Source: Vallitalea okinawensis
GTDB taxonomy: Bacteria > Bacillota > Clostridia > Lachnospirales > PQDH01
NCBI RefSeq assembly: GCF_002964605.1
Contig: NZ_PQDH01000005.1
Span: forward strand, 186,001 to 250,000
DNA: 64,000 bases
Direction: 5' to 3'
Shown in pieces: positions 36,376 through 46,131 of this stretch. A program made the position numbers and the translations under genes. The number at the start of each line of letters is the position of its first letter. Position 1 is the stretch's first letter. The notes below the pieces were generated by a model. It saw only the letters and a list, made by a program, of their open reading frames with translations, ran no database searches and was not told the DNA's origin.

Positions 36376-38985
36376 TTATTCAACTTCGCGAAGTCGCTCA
36401 ATGATGGTTGCCTTATTAATGATTGAGAAGACTATTATAGGAATCGCTATAGATATAACTGCTATTAGAACTACTACTATGAAAATTGAAAGCAGGAATC
36501 CCCCTGTGTTAAAGCCACCAAAGAAGGGTATGAGAGATGTACTTATGGAGGATAAAAATCCCAGCGGAATAATAAACAGTACCGCGATAATGGTATAGTA
36601 CATACCCTCGTATATTAACATTTTCTTTAATTGCTTCTTGGTCATGCCCATACTCTCTAGCATAGCTAGCTCCCTCTTTCTAGAAATGATACTGGTCATC
36701 ATGGTGTTGGTCATATTTAAAAAGCCGATAATACCAACGATCAATGAAATAGTCAAGCCAATCATCATGATACCTGACTTCATTCTTTCATTTTCCCTAA
36801 TCACTTCACATTTAGATGTAAAATATATTTGAAAGTTACCACTCTTATTAATGATACTCTGAATTTGATCATTAGCTTTCTGTAAATCACTATCCACCTT
36901 CACCATGATTTGGGAGATTAATTCATCATGATTCGCATAGATTTCTTCAAATACAGTATCACTGATTGTAATAATATCCGTCTGCCCTCTCCAATGATCT
37001 AAATTCTCAACGACAGCCATTACTGTAAACTCCTTTTTAACATATGTATCTGAATCCGGTAGATAAAAGGATAATGTCATTTTATCACCAGCCTTGATAA
37101 CCCCATTTCCATAAGTTATTCCATTCTCTTTATTGGCATCACGGCAGAAAATCAGGTAATCTCCTGAGGCAAATTGCTTACCATCTACAACACCATCCAA
37201 AACCTTATCATAGGCTACCTCCTCTTCGATGATATCGGCACTTATTCCTGTTACTCGCGTCTTGATATTACCACTTGGAGCAATAAAACTTCCCTGCCAG
37301 TCTGGCATACCAGCCTCTCGGTAGCTTTCAAATTCATCTCTTAGAAGACCTTGGTTCTTTACCTCTCCTCTAAAATTATTCATTAATACATAATTGCCAT
37401 CATCCATTAGATCTTCATCGTTATTCGAACGCGCCAGATAGTATTTATTAATTTCAGTAACAAAAGGAAGTTCTTCAAGCTGATTATAAGTATCTTTACT
37501 AATGGGCTGATACTCTTCTTGCTGCCACCAAACTACGTTATAATGCATAATTTCAAAGTCTGCCTGCATCCGTTCCTCTGCATCTTTCACAGGATCTAGA
37601 CCAACAGAACCATTAAATGCAAAAATAAAAATAATAGCACTCAATGAGATGGAAGCAATAACTGAAATAGCCTTACCCCTATTTCTAAAAATGTTGGTTA
37701 ACGCCATACGATGAAGTCTTCCACCCCTTCTTGTATTCTTAAGCTTCTTATTATAATCTTCGACGCCAGTATAACAAACAGCCTCAATAGGAGATATTTG
37801 CCCTGCAACTTTCCCAGGCTTTTTACAACTGATATAGACTGTTAAATAAGAGAATAGGATAGAAAAAATAAAGATTAATGGGTTAGCAGATATAATAACA
37901 TACTTATCAAGTACAGTTTGAGTCATTAAGTGGGGAGTAAAAACTACTCCAATGATATAGCCTAAAGCAAGACCAATGGGTATTCCGATGAATGATAACA
38001 TCAAAGCTTGTTGGTTGATCATCTTCTTTACTTGCTTAGGTGTTGTTCCAATGGTTTTCAAGAGCCCATAATAACGAATATCATGCACCACTGAAATATA
38101 AAAGATATTATAAATTAATAGATAGCCACTGAGCATAATAAGTATGACAGCCATGATTGCTGGAATGGCTAAAGCCAAAACATCTGTCAAACTGATGATC
38201 ATTGTCGACGGATTCTGAAAATCAGGATCAAGCCCTACACCCATTATTCCTAAAGAGTCAGCTATTTTACCCATCTCTGCCCACCCTTCATCTTCCGTAC
38301 TCATTGATGTAAGGCTATTCAATTTCACATAAGCTTCGTTGCTATTGTCGGGTAAATGGGGATTGTATTGTGTAATAAAATCCTCCCCAGTAAAAATCTC
38401 TGCATAATTAGATGAAGGAGGTACTACAGGATCAAAGTAACCACAGAGTATAAAATCAAAGACTTTAATAACTTCTTCTCCATTTTCTATGACAGATGCT
38501 TTCAATGTTATTTGCCTCCCCACTTCATATGGAAGATCAAATAGATCAAGTACAAAGGTAGGCATTAGAATCTCATTAGCATTCTTTGGATAATCCCCTT
38601 CAACTGGTATAACAAAATTCATCTGAAACATATCCTCATCAGCATATTTAAGATATACTTTATTACCTACTACCTGTTCTGATTGGATATATGTTGTACT
38701 ACAATCACGAAGTAACCCCGATTGATTGATATCCTCTGATCCTTTTAATACCTCATATTGATCTAAAGTAACCACGAAACTACCGTGGCTGTCTACACCT
38801 TTCCCCATATCCAGATAGTTCTTGGCACTTTTGGCTAAGCTTATACCAGCTGTAAAGCCAGCTGTTAACAGTACTGTTGTCAGCATGATAGCTAGAACAG
38901 CAAAGAGATTTCTTATACGATTAACCATTAGACTGCGCTTAGATAACTTTTGAATAATAGCTTTGTTATTGTTAGGAAACATCAT
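36376..38985 (-). CDS. ABC exporter permease with two FtsX domains
   Basis: 869 residues. One N-terminal membrane helix (about 23-48), a large extracellular MacB-type domain, three helices (about 270-390), another helix near 440, a second extracellular domain and three helices at the end (about 750-865). The FtsX signature recurs, as in LKTIGTTPKQVKKMI and LESMGMTKKQLKKML. Its ATG overlaps the ATPase stop codon, so the two are translated together. It belongs to peptide or antibiotic-resistance type exporters, not classical importers. The substrate is unknown. Confidence 0.9.
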   Translation of the reverse strand: MMFPNNNKAIIQKLSKRSLMVNRIRNLFAVLAIMLTTVLLTAGFTAGISLAKSAKNYLDMGKGVDSHGSFVVTLDQYEVLKGSEDINQSGLLRDCSTTYIQSEQVVGNKVYLKYADEDMFQMNFVIPVEGDYPKNANEILMPTFVLDLFDLPYEVGRQITLKASVIENGEEVIKVFDFILCGYFDPVVPPSSNYAEIFTGEDFITQYNPHLPDNSNEAYVKLNSLTSMSTEDEGWAEMGKIADSLGIMGVGLDPDFQNPSTMIISLTDVLALAIPAIMAVILIMLSGYLLIYNIFYISVVHDIRYYGLLKTIGTTPKQVKKMINQQALMLSFIGIPIGLALGYIIGVVFTPHLMTQTVLDKYVIISANPLIFIFSILFSYLTVYISCKKPGKVAGQISPIEAVCYTGVEDYNKKLKNTRRGGRLHRMALTNIFRNRGKAISVIASISLSAIIFIFAFNGSVGLDPVKDAEERMQADFEIMHYNVVWWQQEEYQPISKDTYNQLEELPFVTEINKYYLARSNNDEDLMDDGNYVLMNNFRGEVKNQGLLRDEFESYREAGMPDWQGSFIAPSGNIKTRVTGISADIIEEEVAYDKVLDGVVDGKQFASGDYLIFCRDANKENGITYGNGVIKAGDKMTLSFYLPDSDTYVKKEFTVMAVVENLDHWRGQTDIITISDTVFEEIYANHDELISQIMVKVDSDLQKANDQIQSIINKSGNFQIYFTSKCEVIRENERMKSGIMMIGLTISLIVGIIGFLNMTNTMMTSIISRKRELAMLESMGMTKKQLKKMLIYEGMYYTIIAVLFIIPLGFLSSISTSLIPFFGGFNTGGFLLSIFIVVVLIAVISIAIPIIVFSIINKATIIERLREVE

Positions 38986-39659
38986 CGTCCAGCCCCCCCA
39001 ACGATTAAACCATCCTCTATTCGGATAACTCTATCAGCTAGCTGGGCAACCTCTTCATTATGGGTAATCATAACAATGGTTTGATTAAATTTCTGGCTAG
39101 TCACCTTCAATAATCCAATAACTTCTCCACTGGTCTTACTATCTAGGTTACCAGTTGGCTCATCAGCTAATATAATCGTTGGTTTTGTTGCTAATGCTCT
39201 AGCAATGGCTACACGTTGTTGTTGCCCACCTGAAAGATTGTTGGGCAAATTGTTGAGTTTCTCTTCCAACCCTAATGTCTTGATGATAAGATTTACATGA
39301 CCTTCATCAACTTGATTGCCATCAAGTTCTATAGGCAGTGTAATGTTTTCATAGACATTCAATATGGGAACAAGGTTGTAGCTTTGGAATACGAAACCAA
39401 TATTTCTACGACGGAAAACGGTAAGTTGTTCATCATTCATATCGAAGAGATCCTTATCCCTCACATATACCCTGCCCTCTGTAGCTTGATCAAGTCCTCC
39501 AAGCATATGTAAAAGAGTGCTTTTCCCACTACCTGATGTCCCTACAACAGCCACAAATTCACCCTCATTTACTTCTATATCAACTCCATCAAGAGCTTTA
39601 ACTTGATTCCTTCCATCACCATAATACTTCTTGAGATGATTTGTCTTCAAAATAACCAT
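38982..39659 (-). CDS. ABC transporter ATPase (LolD/MacB type)
   Basis: 225 residues. Walker A is [18 protein letters not shown], the signature [16 protein letters not shown], Walker [17 protein letters not shown], and the H-loop IVMITHNEE. This is the MacB/LolD/BceA ATPase class. ATG 39659 is preferred, though GTG 39665 has a similar distance to GGAG. It overlaps the permease by four bases. Together with the kinase and regulator at 32.7-34.4 kb it could form a cell-envelope stress module. Confidence 0.94.
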   Translation of the reverse strand: MVILKTNHLKKYYGDGRNQVKALDGVDIEVNEGEFVAVVGTSGSGKSTLLHMLGGLDQATEGRVYVRDKDLFDMNDEQLTVFRRRNIGFVFQSYNLVPILNVYENITLPIELDGNQVDEGHVNLIIKTLGLEEKLNNLPNNLSGGQQQRVAIARALATKPTIILADEPTGNLDSKTSGEVIGLLKVTSQKFNQTIVMITHNEEVAQLADRVIRIEDGLIVGGAGR

Positions 39660-39825
39660 ATGCACTCAACTCCATTTAAGTTTTGAGTTTAGTATAACAA
39701 CTACTTCTTACAATCTTATTACAACTGCTGATTTTTCTCAACCCAATGTACCAGAACTTTCTTCACAACAATAAGTTCTATTATGGTATAATTGATTTTG
39801 ATATTCAATAGGATCAGGTGATGAA

Positions 39826-40509
39826 ATGAAACAACTATTTAAAAGAATTGCAGCTATCGGAGCAATCTTATTTTTAGCTCATAATTTTCTATCATTTACG
39901 GATATTTTTTTTGAGGAAGAAAATCTCTACTCACCTAAGAATATCTCCCTTTGCTTAACTATTGCTCTATTATGGTCTATAATAAAATTTTATTTACCTG
40001 TAAGAAGCTTCAAAGGATTTGAGAAAAAGATTAATACAATCCTTCCCTTTTCTATGGAAAAGTGTGAAGAGCTTCTGGCACATGTTTTAGAAGATAATCA
40101 TAAACTTTCGTATTACGATAAAGCCCGTTGTATTTTGTTCATGTCCAATATAAACAAAGAAAACGGTAACCTTTTTGATGGTGAAATAAACATTTTAAAA
40201 CTAAATTATCTTCCTCTTAAAGGTAAAGAAAAAATAGATGTCTACTTAAATGCTTCTCTATTCTATTATGGTTATAAAAACGATCAAGCCCTTAGACTTA
40301 TTAAAAGTGTCTTTCCAGAAGATATTGAAGTTCTAGACAATGTAAAATTTGCAACCTCTGATTCAAAACAAACTAACTTATTGAACATTGTACATATTTA
40401 CTATGAGAACAACAAAAAAGACGAAGCAATAAAACTCTATACTGAGTTATTAGATAAAAATATGTGTAATCGAAATGCTGAGTTAGAAGAAGTTCTTGGA
40501 CTTAGATAA
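39826..40509 (+). CDS. small membrane-anchored protein with TPR-like helical domain
   Basis: 227 residues. Two hydrophobic segments (about 5-25 and 40-60) are followed by a helical cytoplasmic or external region with TPR-like units (YDKARCILFMSNINKENGN and LLNIVHIYYENNKKDEAIKLY). I do not recognise a family. AGGTG lies 5 bases before the ATG. It is divergent from the ABC exporter operon by 160 bases and followed 87 bases later by an effector-binding-domain gene on the same strand. Function unknown. Confidence 0.7.
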   Translation: MKQLFKRIAAIGAILFLAHNFLSFTDIFFEEENLYSPKNISLCLTIALLWSIIKFYLPVRSFKGFEKKINTILPFSMEKCEELLAHVLEDNHKLSYYDKARCILFMSNINKENGNLFDGEINILKLNYLPLKGKEKIDVYLNASLFYYGYKNDQALRLIKSVFPEDIEVLDNVKFATSDSKQTNLLNIVHIYYENNKKDEAIKLYTELLDKNMCNRNAELEEVLGLR

Positions 40510-40596
40510 TAGAATTTGAAAATATATTCAATTATGACATATTGCTGTCATGTATTGTGTTGTATCATTCTTATATACTTATTGAGGAGTGATACG

Positions 40597-41049
40597 ATGA
40601 ACTATGAAATAGTTGAATTAGAAGACAAAAGCGTTATAGGTCTTCTTACAAGAACGACAAATGAAAATATGCAAGCTGCCAATGATATCGGTATGCTTTG
40701 GCAGAAGTTTATGTCCAAAGAGATTTATTATCAAATTAATCATCGAATCAACGCTGATTTTATAGGTCTATATACGGATTATGAAAAAGATTATACAAAA
40801 CCCTATAACTTTATGGTTGGTTGCGAAGTTAGCGAGATCGACAATTTGGATGCATCACTAGTATCCAAAACTATCAAAGCTGGCAAATACGTTAAGTTCT
40901 CCATTACTGGACAAGCTGCTGTCAAAGATGCTTGGGAAGAAATTTGGACCCTTCATTTAGATAGAAAATATGAGTCAGACTTTGAAGTCTATGAGTATAC
41001 TGATGACTTAAGTCAACAAAGAATTCATATTTATATTTCAGTCCAGTGA
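40597..41049 (+). CDS. stand-alone GyrI-like (AraC effector-binding) protein
   Basis: 150 residues from ATG 40597, which has GAGG about 8 bases upstream; the earlier in-frame ATG at 40516 would add a hydrophobic piece lacking a ribosome binding site. The sequence YEIVELEDKSVIGLLTRTTN, YTDYEKDYTKPYNFMVGCEV and IKAGKYVKFSITG match the SOUL/GyrI-like effector-binding fold without a DNA-binding domain. Such proteins bind small molecules or inhibit gyrase (SbmC/GyrI); which applies here is unknown. A good terminator follows. Confidence 0.82.
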   Translation: MNYEIVELEDKSVIGLLTRTTNENMQAANDIGMLWQKFMSKEIYYQINHRINADFIGLYTDYEKDYTKPYNFMVGCEVSEIDNLDASLVSKTIKAGKYVKFSITGQAAVKDAWEEIWTLHLDRKYESDFEVYEYTDDLSQQRIHIYISVQ

Positions 41050-41083
41050 TAGTAATTGGGTGTATATGCCTAAGCTAAATAAT

Positions 41084-41147
41084 TAGCTCCTTCTTTGCAC
41101 ATAGGATAATATCTACCCCATTTAACAAGAAAGAGCTAGTTTTTTTA
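41084..41147 (+). terminator. terminator after the GyrI-like gene
   Basis: TAGCTCCTTCTT (41084-41095) pairs with AAGAAAGAGCTA near 41127-41138 with one mismatch, followed by seven T on the plus strand. Confidence 0.75.
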
Positions 41148-41154
41148 ACTTTAT

Positions 41155-42627
41155 TTAAGGCTCCCTATCTAATACTCTCACAATGCAGGTATCAGTAATC
41201 CCATTATATGTTTCGGCAACTATTATTGCTGTTCCTACTCCAATAGCAGTTACTTCTCCTGTGACTTGATCTACAGTAGCTACATTCTTATCAGTACTGA
41301 CCCATACAATACCGGCTTCATCTTCATCAATTAAACTTGGTGTTATTTGGGTTAATAAATTTTCCACATCACCAATATTTAAAATTATTTGGGATGGTTC
41401 TATCAATATCTCTTTAGGTTCTTTAAGCGCTGATTCCAATACTCTAACAGTACATGTATCTGTTTTCCCATTATATGTCTCAACAATTATTTCTGCAGTA
41501 CCTATACCAACAGCAGTTACTACTCCAGCACATAAATCTACTGTAGCTACACTTTTGTTTGTACTGACCCAAACTATATCTATATCTTTTTCATTAATCG
41601 AAGCAGGTGTAATGTCTAAGAGTAAATTCTCCACTTCATTAATATGTAAAATTACTTGTGCCGGCTCAATTGATATTTCTTTTGGTTCATTATTCAATAC
41701 AGTAATAATACATGTAGCCAATTTCCCATTGTATGTCTTAGCTGTTATGATAGCTGTACCTTTTCCTATTGCGGTTACTTTTCCTGACTGCCGATCTACC
41801 TTAGCTACGCTCTCATCAGAGCTAGCCCATATTATATTAGCTTCTTCTACCTCAACTGAGTTTGGATCTATATTTACAGTTAATTTTTCTTTTTCATTCG
41901 TGTTTAACACTATTTGTGACGGCTCAATAAATATATCTTTAGGTGATTGTGGTTCAACTACGGTTACATAGAAGTAAACTATATTCTCGGCTACGATTCT
42001 ATCGTCATCATAAGCCGCTACCCACATCTTATAATATGTAGATTCCTCTTGAAATTCTAAATTATCAATTTGATAGCTCTTTTTATTCGTTATATCATCA
42101 ATGATTATATCTTCTGTATTTGTATCTATAATTTTTATTCTATAAGCATCGTCATCACGACTATATCCCGAATAGGTTATTTCTAGTTTCTCATCTCTAA
42201 CTAATTTAACTAAATCGTTATTTGAGGGGGCTATATTGCTCATCTGTACATTTAGAATAATATCCACTTTACCAGTTGCAACTATATGGTCATCATCATC
42301 CTTAGCATCAACATTGATTTGATAGGAACCTTTTCCTCCGATATCCTCAATTGCAAAGGATTTTTCTTCATATGTGGTATAATATTCTTCAAAATACTGC
42401 GTATCTAGATTGGTTATACGAACTAAATAACTCTCTGCATTATCTGCTTCATCCCAAACTATCCAAAGTCTATCATCTATATCAAAATGCTTAATATTAT
42501 TTTGAGTAGCATATAAAAAATTGATTTCACCAATCTCCTCTGAGAGTGATTCAAATCGACTACCGACTATCAAAATTATTGATATAAATAACATGATACA
42601 TAATCTTTTGCTAAATGTTCTATTCAT
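41155..42627 (-). CDS. secreted protein with three BIG2 (bacterial Ig-like) domains
   Basis: 490 residues with a signal peptide (KRLCIMLFISIILIVGS). Two fibronectin-like units (about 40-220, each with D/E-rich strands and ITNLDTQYFEEYY or IKIIDTNTEDIII) are followed by three tandem BIG2 repeats of roughly 80 residues (about 235-490). Each repeat has the motif WxSxDxSVAxVDxxTGxVTAxGxGTAxI. There is no LPXTG or SLH anchor, so it may be released or held by other contacts. BIG2 domains usually support surface adhesion or spacing. It is transcribed alone as far as I can see. Confidence 0.88.
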   Translation of the reverse strand: MNRTFSKRLCIMLFISIILIVGSRFESLSEEIGEINFLYATQNNIKHFDIDDRLWIVWDEADNAESYLVRITNLDTQYFEEYYTTYEEKSFAIEDIGGKGSYQINVDAKDDDDHIVATGKVDIILNVQMSNIAPSNNDLVKLVRDEKLEITYSGYSRDDDAYRIKIIDTNTEDIIIDDITNKKSYQIDNLEFQEESTYYKMWVAAYDDDRIVAENIVYFYVTVVEPQSPKDIFIEPSQIVLNTNEKEKLTVNIDPNSVEVEEANIIWASSDESVAKVDRQSGKVTAIGKGTAIITAKTYNGKLATCIITVLNNEPKEISIEPAQVILHINEVENLLLDITPASINEKDIDIVWVSTNKSVATVDLCAGVVTAVGIGTAEIIVETYNGKTDTCTVRVLESALKEPKEILIEPSQIILNIGDVENLLTQITPSLIDEDEAGIVWVSTDKNVATVDQVTGEVTAIGVGTAIIVAETYNGITDTCIVRVLDREP

Positions 42628-42831
42628 GTTTCACCTCGACTATTTAAGTATATTCTGAAATTGTATCTAGTCATTTTATATCTTCTACTACAGTTCATCA
42701 CAATTATTTTATTCATTATATCATTAAGACCAAATTTTGTATATATTCTAAAATTAAGTCTGTTAATTATCTTTTACAGAAGTGGTAGAATGGAAAGTTA
42801 ACGAGACATAACATTTTAAGTATGTTATTTA

Positions 42832-43578
42832 TCATCTCTTTATTTCTGTCTCTAAGTATGGTGTAAAAAACTCAAGATATAGTTGTTCCTTATCTTCACT
42901 GATGTATTTTCTAGCCACGTAATCACTTGCCTCACTACTCATGAACTGAAGCATTGCTGCAACAATACCATAATCGCCAGTTTGATCGATATAACTCTTC
43001 ACTGTATCATCAATCCCATTAGTACTCATGTATGGACGAATAGCGTAAATACAACTAAAGTCATTACTCTTGTCAATGTAATCCTTCACCAATAGATCGA
43101 CTTGTTCCGTACTCAAAAAGGATACATAAACCATAGCACTATATATATCACCAGTATTTGTTACTACTTCTATAGCCATGGTGTAATAATCTGTATAAGG
43201 TTGAGACTGTGTGGATTGGTTATTCTCAAGATGATCTTGATTCATATATGGTAATGCGGCCTCTGCTTGCTCGTAATTACCCGTTTTCTGAATATACAGA
43301 GCAACTACCTCTTCTACGCCTTGTGAAGTCATGGATGGAAACAAGGGTTCAACGTAACTCCAATTTCCAGTTTTCTGCATAATCTCTAAAGCCTGTAGAT
43401 CGATTTCGTTCTTTTCCATAGCGCTACAAGTTGTATTCTGCTTTGAAGCCTCAGTTATACTACTGACATATCGAACTTCTACTTCAGGAACAGAAAATAC
43501 TTCTGCAGATACAGTTGAAGTGCTTATTGTTCCAATTAACATGCTACACAACATGCTTTTTACTAGTCTATTCTTCAT
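42832..43578 (-). CDS. secreted repeat protein, soluble paralogue of the neighbouring receptor ectodomain
   Basis: 248 residues with a signal peptide (MKNRLVKSMLCSMLIGTISTS). The mature part is about five helical repeats of 32-35 residues with the pattern xxTGNYxxxxAxxPYMSxxxxDxxVxxYI. The first repeats (EIMQKTGNWSYVEPLFPSM, VALYIQKTGNYEQA) closely match the C-terminal half of the adjacent BlaR1-like protein (EIMQRTGNWRYVEPLFKHM, VSLYIQKTGNYNRT). It overlaps that gene by 11 bases and has its own GGAGGT. It looks like a free copy of the receptor ectodomain. No enzymatic motif is seen; the function is unknown. Confidence 0.85.
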   Translation of the reverse strand: MKNRLVKSMLCSMLIGTISTSTVSAEVFSVPEVEVRYVSSITEASKQNTTCSAMEKNEIDLQALEIMQKTGNWSYVEPLFPSMTSQGVEEVVALYIQKTGNYEQAEAALPYMNQDHLENNQSTQSQPYTDYYTMAIEVVTNTGDIYSAMVYVSFLSTEQVDLLVKDYIDKSNDFSCIYAIRPYMSTNGIDDTVKSYIDQTGDYGIVAAMLQFMSSEASDYVARKYISEDKEQLYLEFFTPYLETEIKR

Positions 43579-45184
43579 ACTGATTGACCTCCTTCATCCA
43601 TTTTGATATTTTCTCCATGCTACTGTCACTCATAAAAGGCATTAAACCAACTATGCTTTCCTCATCTTCAGTATGAGTCATATAGTCGATAACAACCTTA
43701 TCAATTGCATCTGTACTCATATATTCATAGACTTCGTATACTTTTCTAATTTCCTTTGTTTTACTTATGTACTCAATAACTAACTGATCAACTTGACTTT
43801 CATCCATGAACTCAAATATTGCTATAGAACTATATATATCTTCAGTTTCATCAATTAACTCATAGGCCAATGCTTCGTATGTTTTGTTAATTGATTGTGA
43901 TCCTTCAAAATTGATTCCCCTCTTGGTATTATCCATATATCTAGCTGCAGTTCTTGTCCTATTATAATTTCCTGTCTTTTGTATATAGAGTGAAACAACG
44001 TCTTCAACACCCTTTGAGGTCATATGCTTAAATAGGGGTTCAACATACCTCCAATTACCAGTCCTTTGCATAATCTCTAATGCACATCTATTTACATCAT
44101 TTCTAGTTATTAATTCCTGATAGGATTGGTCCCCCTCCTGCACTGCAGCATTCATAGGATAAACACCAATCCATAAAGAACTCATAATACATACACACGC
44201 TAGTATAATTGATATCAAACTATTTGATTGAGTTCTACTAGTAAATTTGTTTATCGCTATCAAACGATCCTTTAATAATTGACCATCTTGGCTCAGATTC
44301 ATGGAGATAATTTGATCATTATACGCTCCTGCTATTTCCAAAGAATAGATAAGCGTGTCTCCATAAGCTTTCTTATTCTTTTCATCTTGCAATGCCAGTA
44401 AACTTTCATCACAGGCAAACTCACAAATCTTATTAATTTCTTTAGCAATCAAGTGTACAATAGGATTAAACCAATGAACACAAAGAGCTAATTGCATTAA
44501 CCACTTATAGATAATATCAAACTTCTTTTGATGCATCAGCTCATGCAGAAATATGTATTGTAAATGTTCTTCAGGTATTTGTGCTTCTGGTATAATAATA
44601 AAGGGTTTAAATACACCTATGAGCATGGGAGAACTGATTACCTTATTGGTATACAGTTGTGGTTGTACTTTAATCCCTACTTCTTTACATACTTTAGAAA
44701 AGAGTATTAATGTATCACGATCTCTTACTAACTCTCTACCTGACTTCACATAACCTATGAAACTTCGATAGCAAGTGACTTTCTGGATTAACAATATGAG
44801 CATAATCATGAACCAAATCAGAAATAAATGATTATAAATAAATAGGACAACATCTGATACTACTGTCTTTGATGCAATTTCGTTGGTATTTTGAAGTTTA
44901 TCGTAGGGTAGTATTCTGTCATCCTCATTAAGGATAGTATTTTTTATATCTTCTGTAATGGCCAGTTCTTCTATATCACTATAAACAGAATTCATTACAT
45001 TAACTTGTGGTGTGTAAGGTACTAATAGACGTAAAATAACAATTAACCATATGTAATATAGCCATGCTTTAGAAAAATGCTTCTTTATGATTGGCGTCGC
45101 TGTAAATAGGATTATAGCTATAATACTTGCTGAAAGAGACATGGCTATTAATACTTCTATTGTATCGTTCATAGCATTAATCAC
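43568..45184 (-). CDS. BlaR1/MecR1-like M56 membrane metalloprotease receptor
   Basis: 538 residues. Four membrane helices (about 10-30, 37-55, 110-130 and 318-335) surround a cytoplasmic zinc-protease domain with the HExxH motif FLHELMHQKKFD near residue 222 and CEFACDESLL downstream. Instead of the penicillin-binding sensor of BlaR1, the extracellular C-terminus (about 345-538) consists of TGNY-type helical repeats shared with the next gene. When triggered, such receptors cleave the BlaI-type repressor. It overlaps the BlaI-like gene by 8 bases. The inducer is unknown and need not be a beta-lactam. Confidence 0.9.
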   Translation of the reverse strand: MINAMNDTIEVLIAMSLSASIIAIILFTATPIIKKHFSKAWLYYIWLIVILRLLVPYTPQVNVMNSVYSDIEELAITEDIKNTILNEDDRILPYDKLQNTNEIASKTVVSDVVLFIYNHLFLIWFMIMLILLIQKVTCYRSFIGYVKSGRELVRDRDTLILFSKVCKEVGIKVQPQLYTNKVISSPMLIGVFKPFIIIPEAQIPEEHLQYIFLHELMHQKKFDIIYKWLMQLALCVHWFNPIVHLIAKEINKICEFACDESLLALQDEKNKKAYGDTLIYSLEIAGAYNDQIISMNLSQDGQLLKDRLIAINKFTSRTQSNSLISIILACVCIMSSLWIGVYPMNAAVQEGDQSYQELITRNDVNRCALEIMQRTGNWRYVEPLFKHMTSKGVEDVVSLYIQKTGNYNRTRTAARYMDNTKRGINFEGSQSINKTYEALAYELIDETEDIYSSIAIFEFMDESQVDQLVIEYISKTKEIRKVYEVYEYMSTDAIDKVVIDYMTHTEDEESIVGLMPFMSDSSMEKISKWMKEVNQYEE

Positions 45185-45575
45185 CTTCTTGCTCCCAAAA
45201 TGATTTAAGCTCCTTTATATCATCCTTGGATAAAAGCTTGTTTTGAAACAAGCTAGCTACAAGATTTTTTGCATTACCCCTATATGTTTTCTTAACAAAT
45301 TCCCTTGTCGTTTCCTTCATGTATTCCTCTTGACTAACTGCAGATAAATAGTAGAAGACTTTTTTTCGCCCCATTTGGGTGTTTTCTTTCTTTTCTTGAA
45401 CTAGAAACCCTTTTTGGTTCAGTCTCCGAATAAGGGTTCTGACAGTAGAGTTCTCCCACCCCATATTCTTATTAAGCTTTTCAGTAATTTCAATAGCAGA
45501 CATTGAACATTGACTTTCCCACAACACTTTTATGACTTCAAGTTCAGAATCGGATATTTTATTGATTTGAAGCAT
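45177..45575 (-). CDS. BlaI/MecI family transcriptional repressor
   Basis: 132 residues from ATG 45575, with GGAGGTG 5 bases upstream; an earlier in-frame ATG at 45614 lies inside the operator region. The winged helix is clear (ISDSELEVIKVLWES, WENSTVRTLIRRLNQKGFL), followed by YYLSAVSQEEYMKETTREFV and a C-terminal dimerisation helix, where BlaI is cleaved by BlaR1. It heads a three-gene operon with the receptor and its soluble copy. Two palindromic sites in its own promoter suggest autorepression. Confidence 0.93.
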   Translation of the reverse strand: MLQINKISDSELEVIKVLWESQCSMSAIEITEKLNKNMGWENSTVRTLIRRLNQKGFLVQEKKENTQMGRKKVFYYLSAVSQEEYMKETTREFVKKTYRGNAKNLVASLFQNKLLSKDDIKELKSFWEQEGD

Positions 45576-45596
45576 ACATACACCTCCAAAATATTC

Positions 45597-45650
45597 GTTA
45601 CACTTGTAACTCATGTGTATAATATTACACTTGTAACGAATCTATGTCAA
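45597..45650 (-). promoter_or_regulatory. BlaI-type promoter/operator: two TACActTGTA dyads around a sigma-A promoter
   Basis: On the minus strand TTGACA (45645-45650), a 17-base spacer and TAATAT (45622-45627) form the promoter. TACACTTGTA occurs at 45626-45635, between -35 and -10, and at 45599-45608, just downstream of the start, 27 bases apart. Flanking bases extend the two sites to G/ATTACACTTGTAAC. BlaI and MecI bind TACA-N2-TGTA dyads placed in exactly this way. Confidence 0.85.
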
Positions 45651-45770
45651 CTATTATTTTCCAATATTAAGTTAAAACACTGTGTAATTATCAAAGTTAG
45701 TTTGATAGGATGAAGATATACGAATAAATTCTCTGAGATGAATATTTCATGATTTGCTATTGTGAATACG

Positions 45771-45793
45771 AAAAAAGGAGCAATTGGCTCCTT
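45771..45793 (-). terminator. terminator of the DUF202 gene
   Basis: AAGGAGC (45775-45781) pairs with GCTCCTT (45787-45793) around 5 bases, followed by TTTTTT on the minus strand. Confidence 0.85.
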
Positions 45794-45813
45794 ATTGGTG
45801 ATATATATATAAA

Positions 45814-46131
45814 TTATTCAATATGATAGTTAGCGTTATTTTTTATCTTCTTCAACTCACGATTCACCTTAATGAAACGAACTACACCAATTATACCAAT
45901 TATAAAACCTAATGGTAATAAAAAATAACCAATGTATTGGATAATTAGAATCTCAAATAACTTAATAAAACCAGCTCCCGCAGCAATAATGCTTAATGCT
46001 GTACGTACATAAGCTAAAAAAGTTCTTTCATTTGCCAAAAAAGTTCGATCGGTAGCTAGTAAGTCACGTAATATAAGGGATTCTCTTTCAAATGCATAAA
46101 CTTCTGCGTCTTTTTTGATATTTTGTATCAT
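45814..46131 (-). CDS. DUF202 (YidH-like) small membrane protein
   Basis: 105 residues. The motif LLATDRTFLANERTFLAYVRTALS (residues 24-47, given in part) followed by two membrane helices is diagnostic for DUF202. No role is established for the family. GGAGG lies 7 bases before the ATG. It stands alone, with a terminator after it. Confidence 0.9.
   Translation of the reverse strand: MIQNIKKDAEVYAFERESLILRDLLATDRTFLANERTFLAYVRTALSIIAAGAGFIKLFEILIIQYIGYFLLPLGFIIGIIGVVRFIKVNRELKKIKNNANYHIE

Noticed and set aside
43568-45184. Beta-lactam resistance receptor
   Set aside because: The M56 part matches BlaR1, but the outer domain has no SxxK or KTG penicillin-binding motifs and no beta-lactamase gene is nearby.
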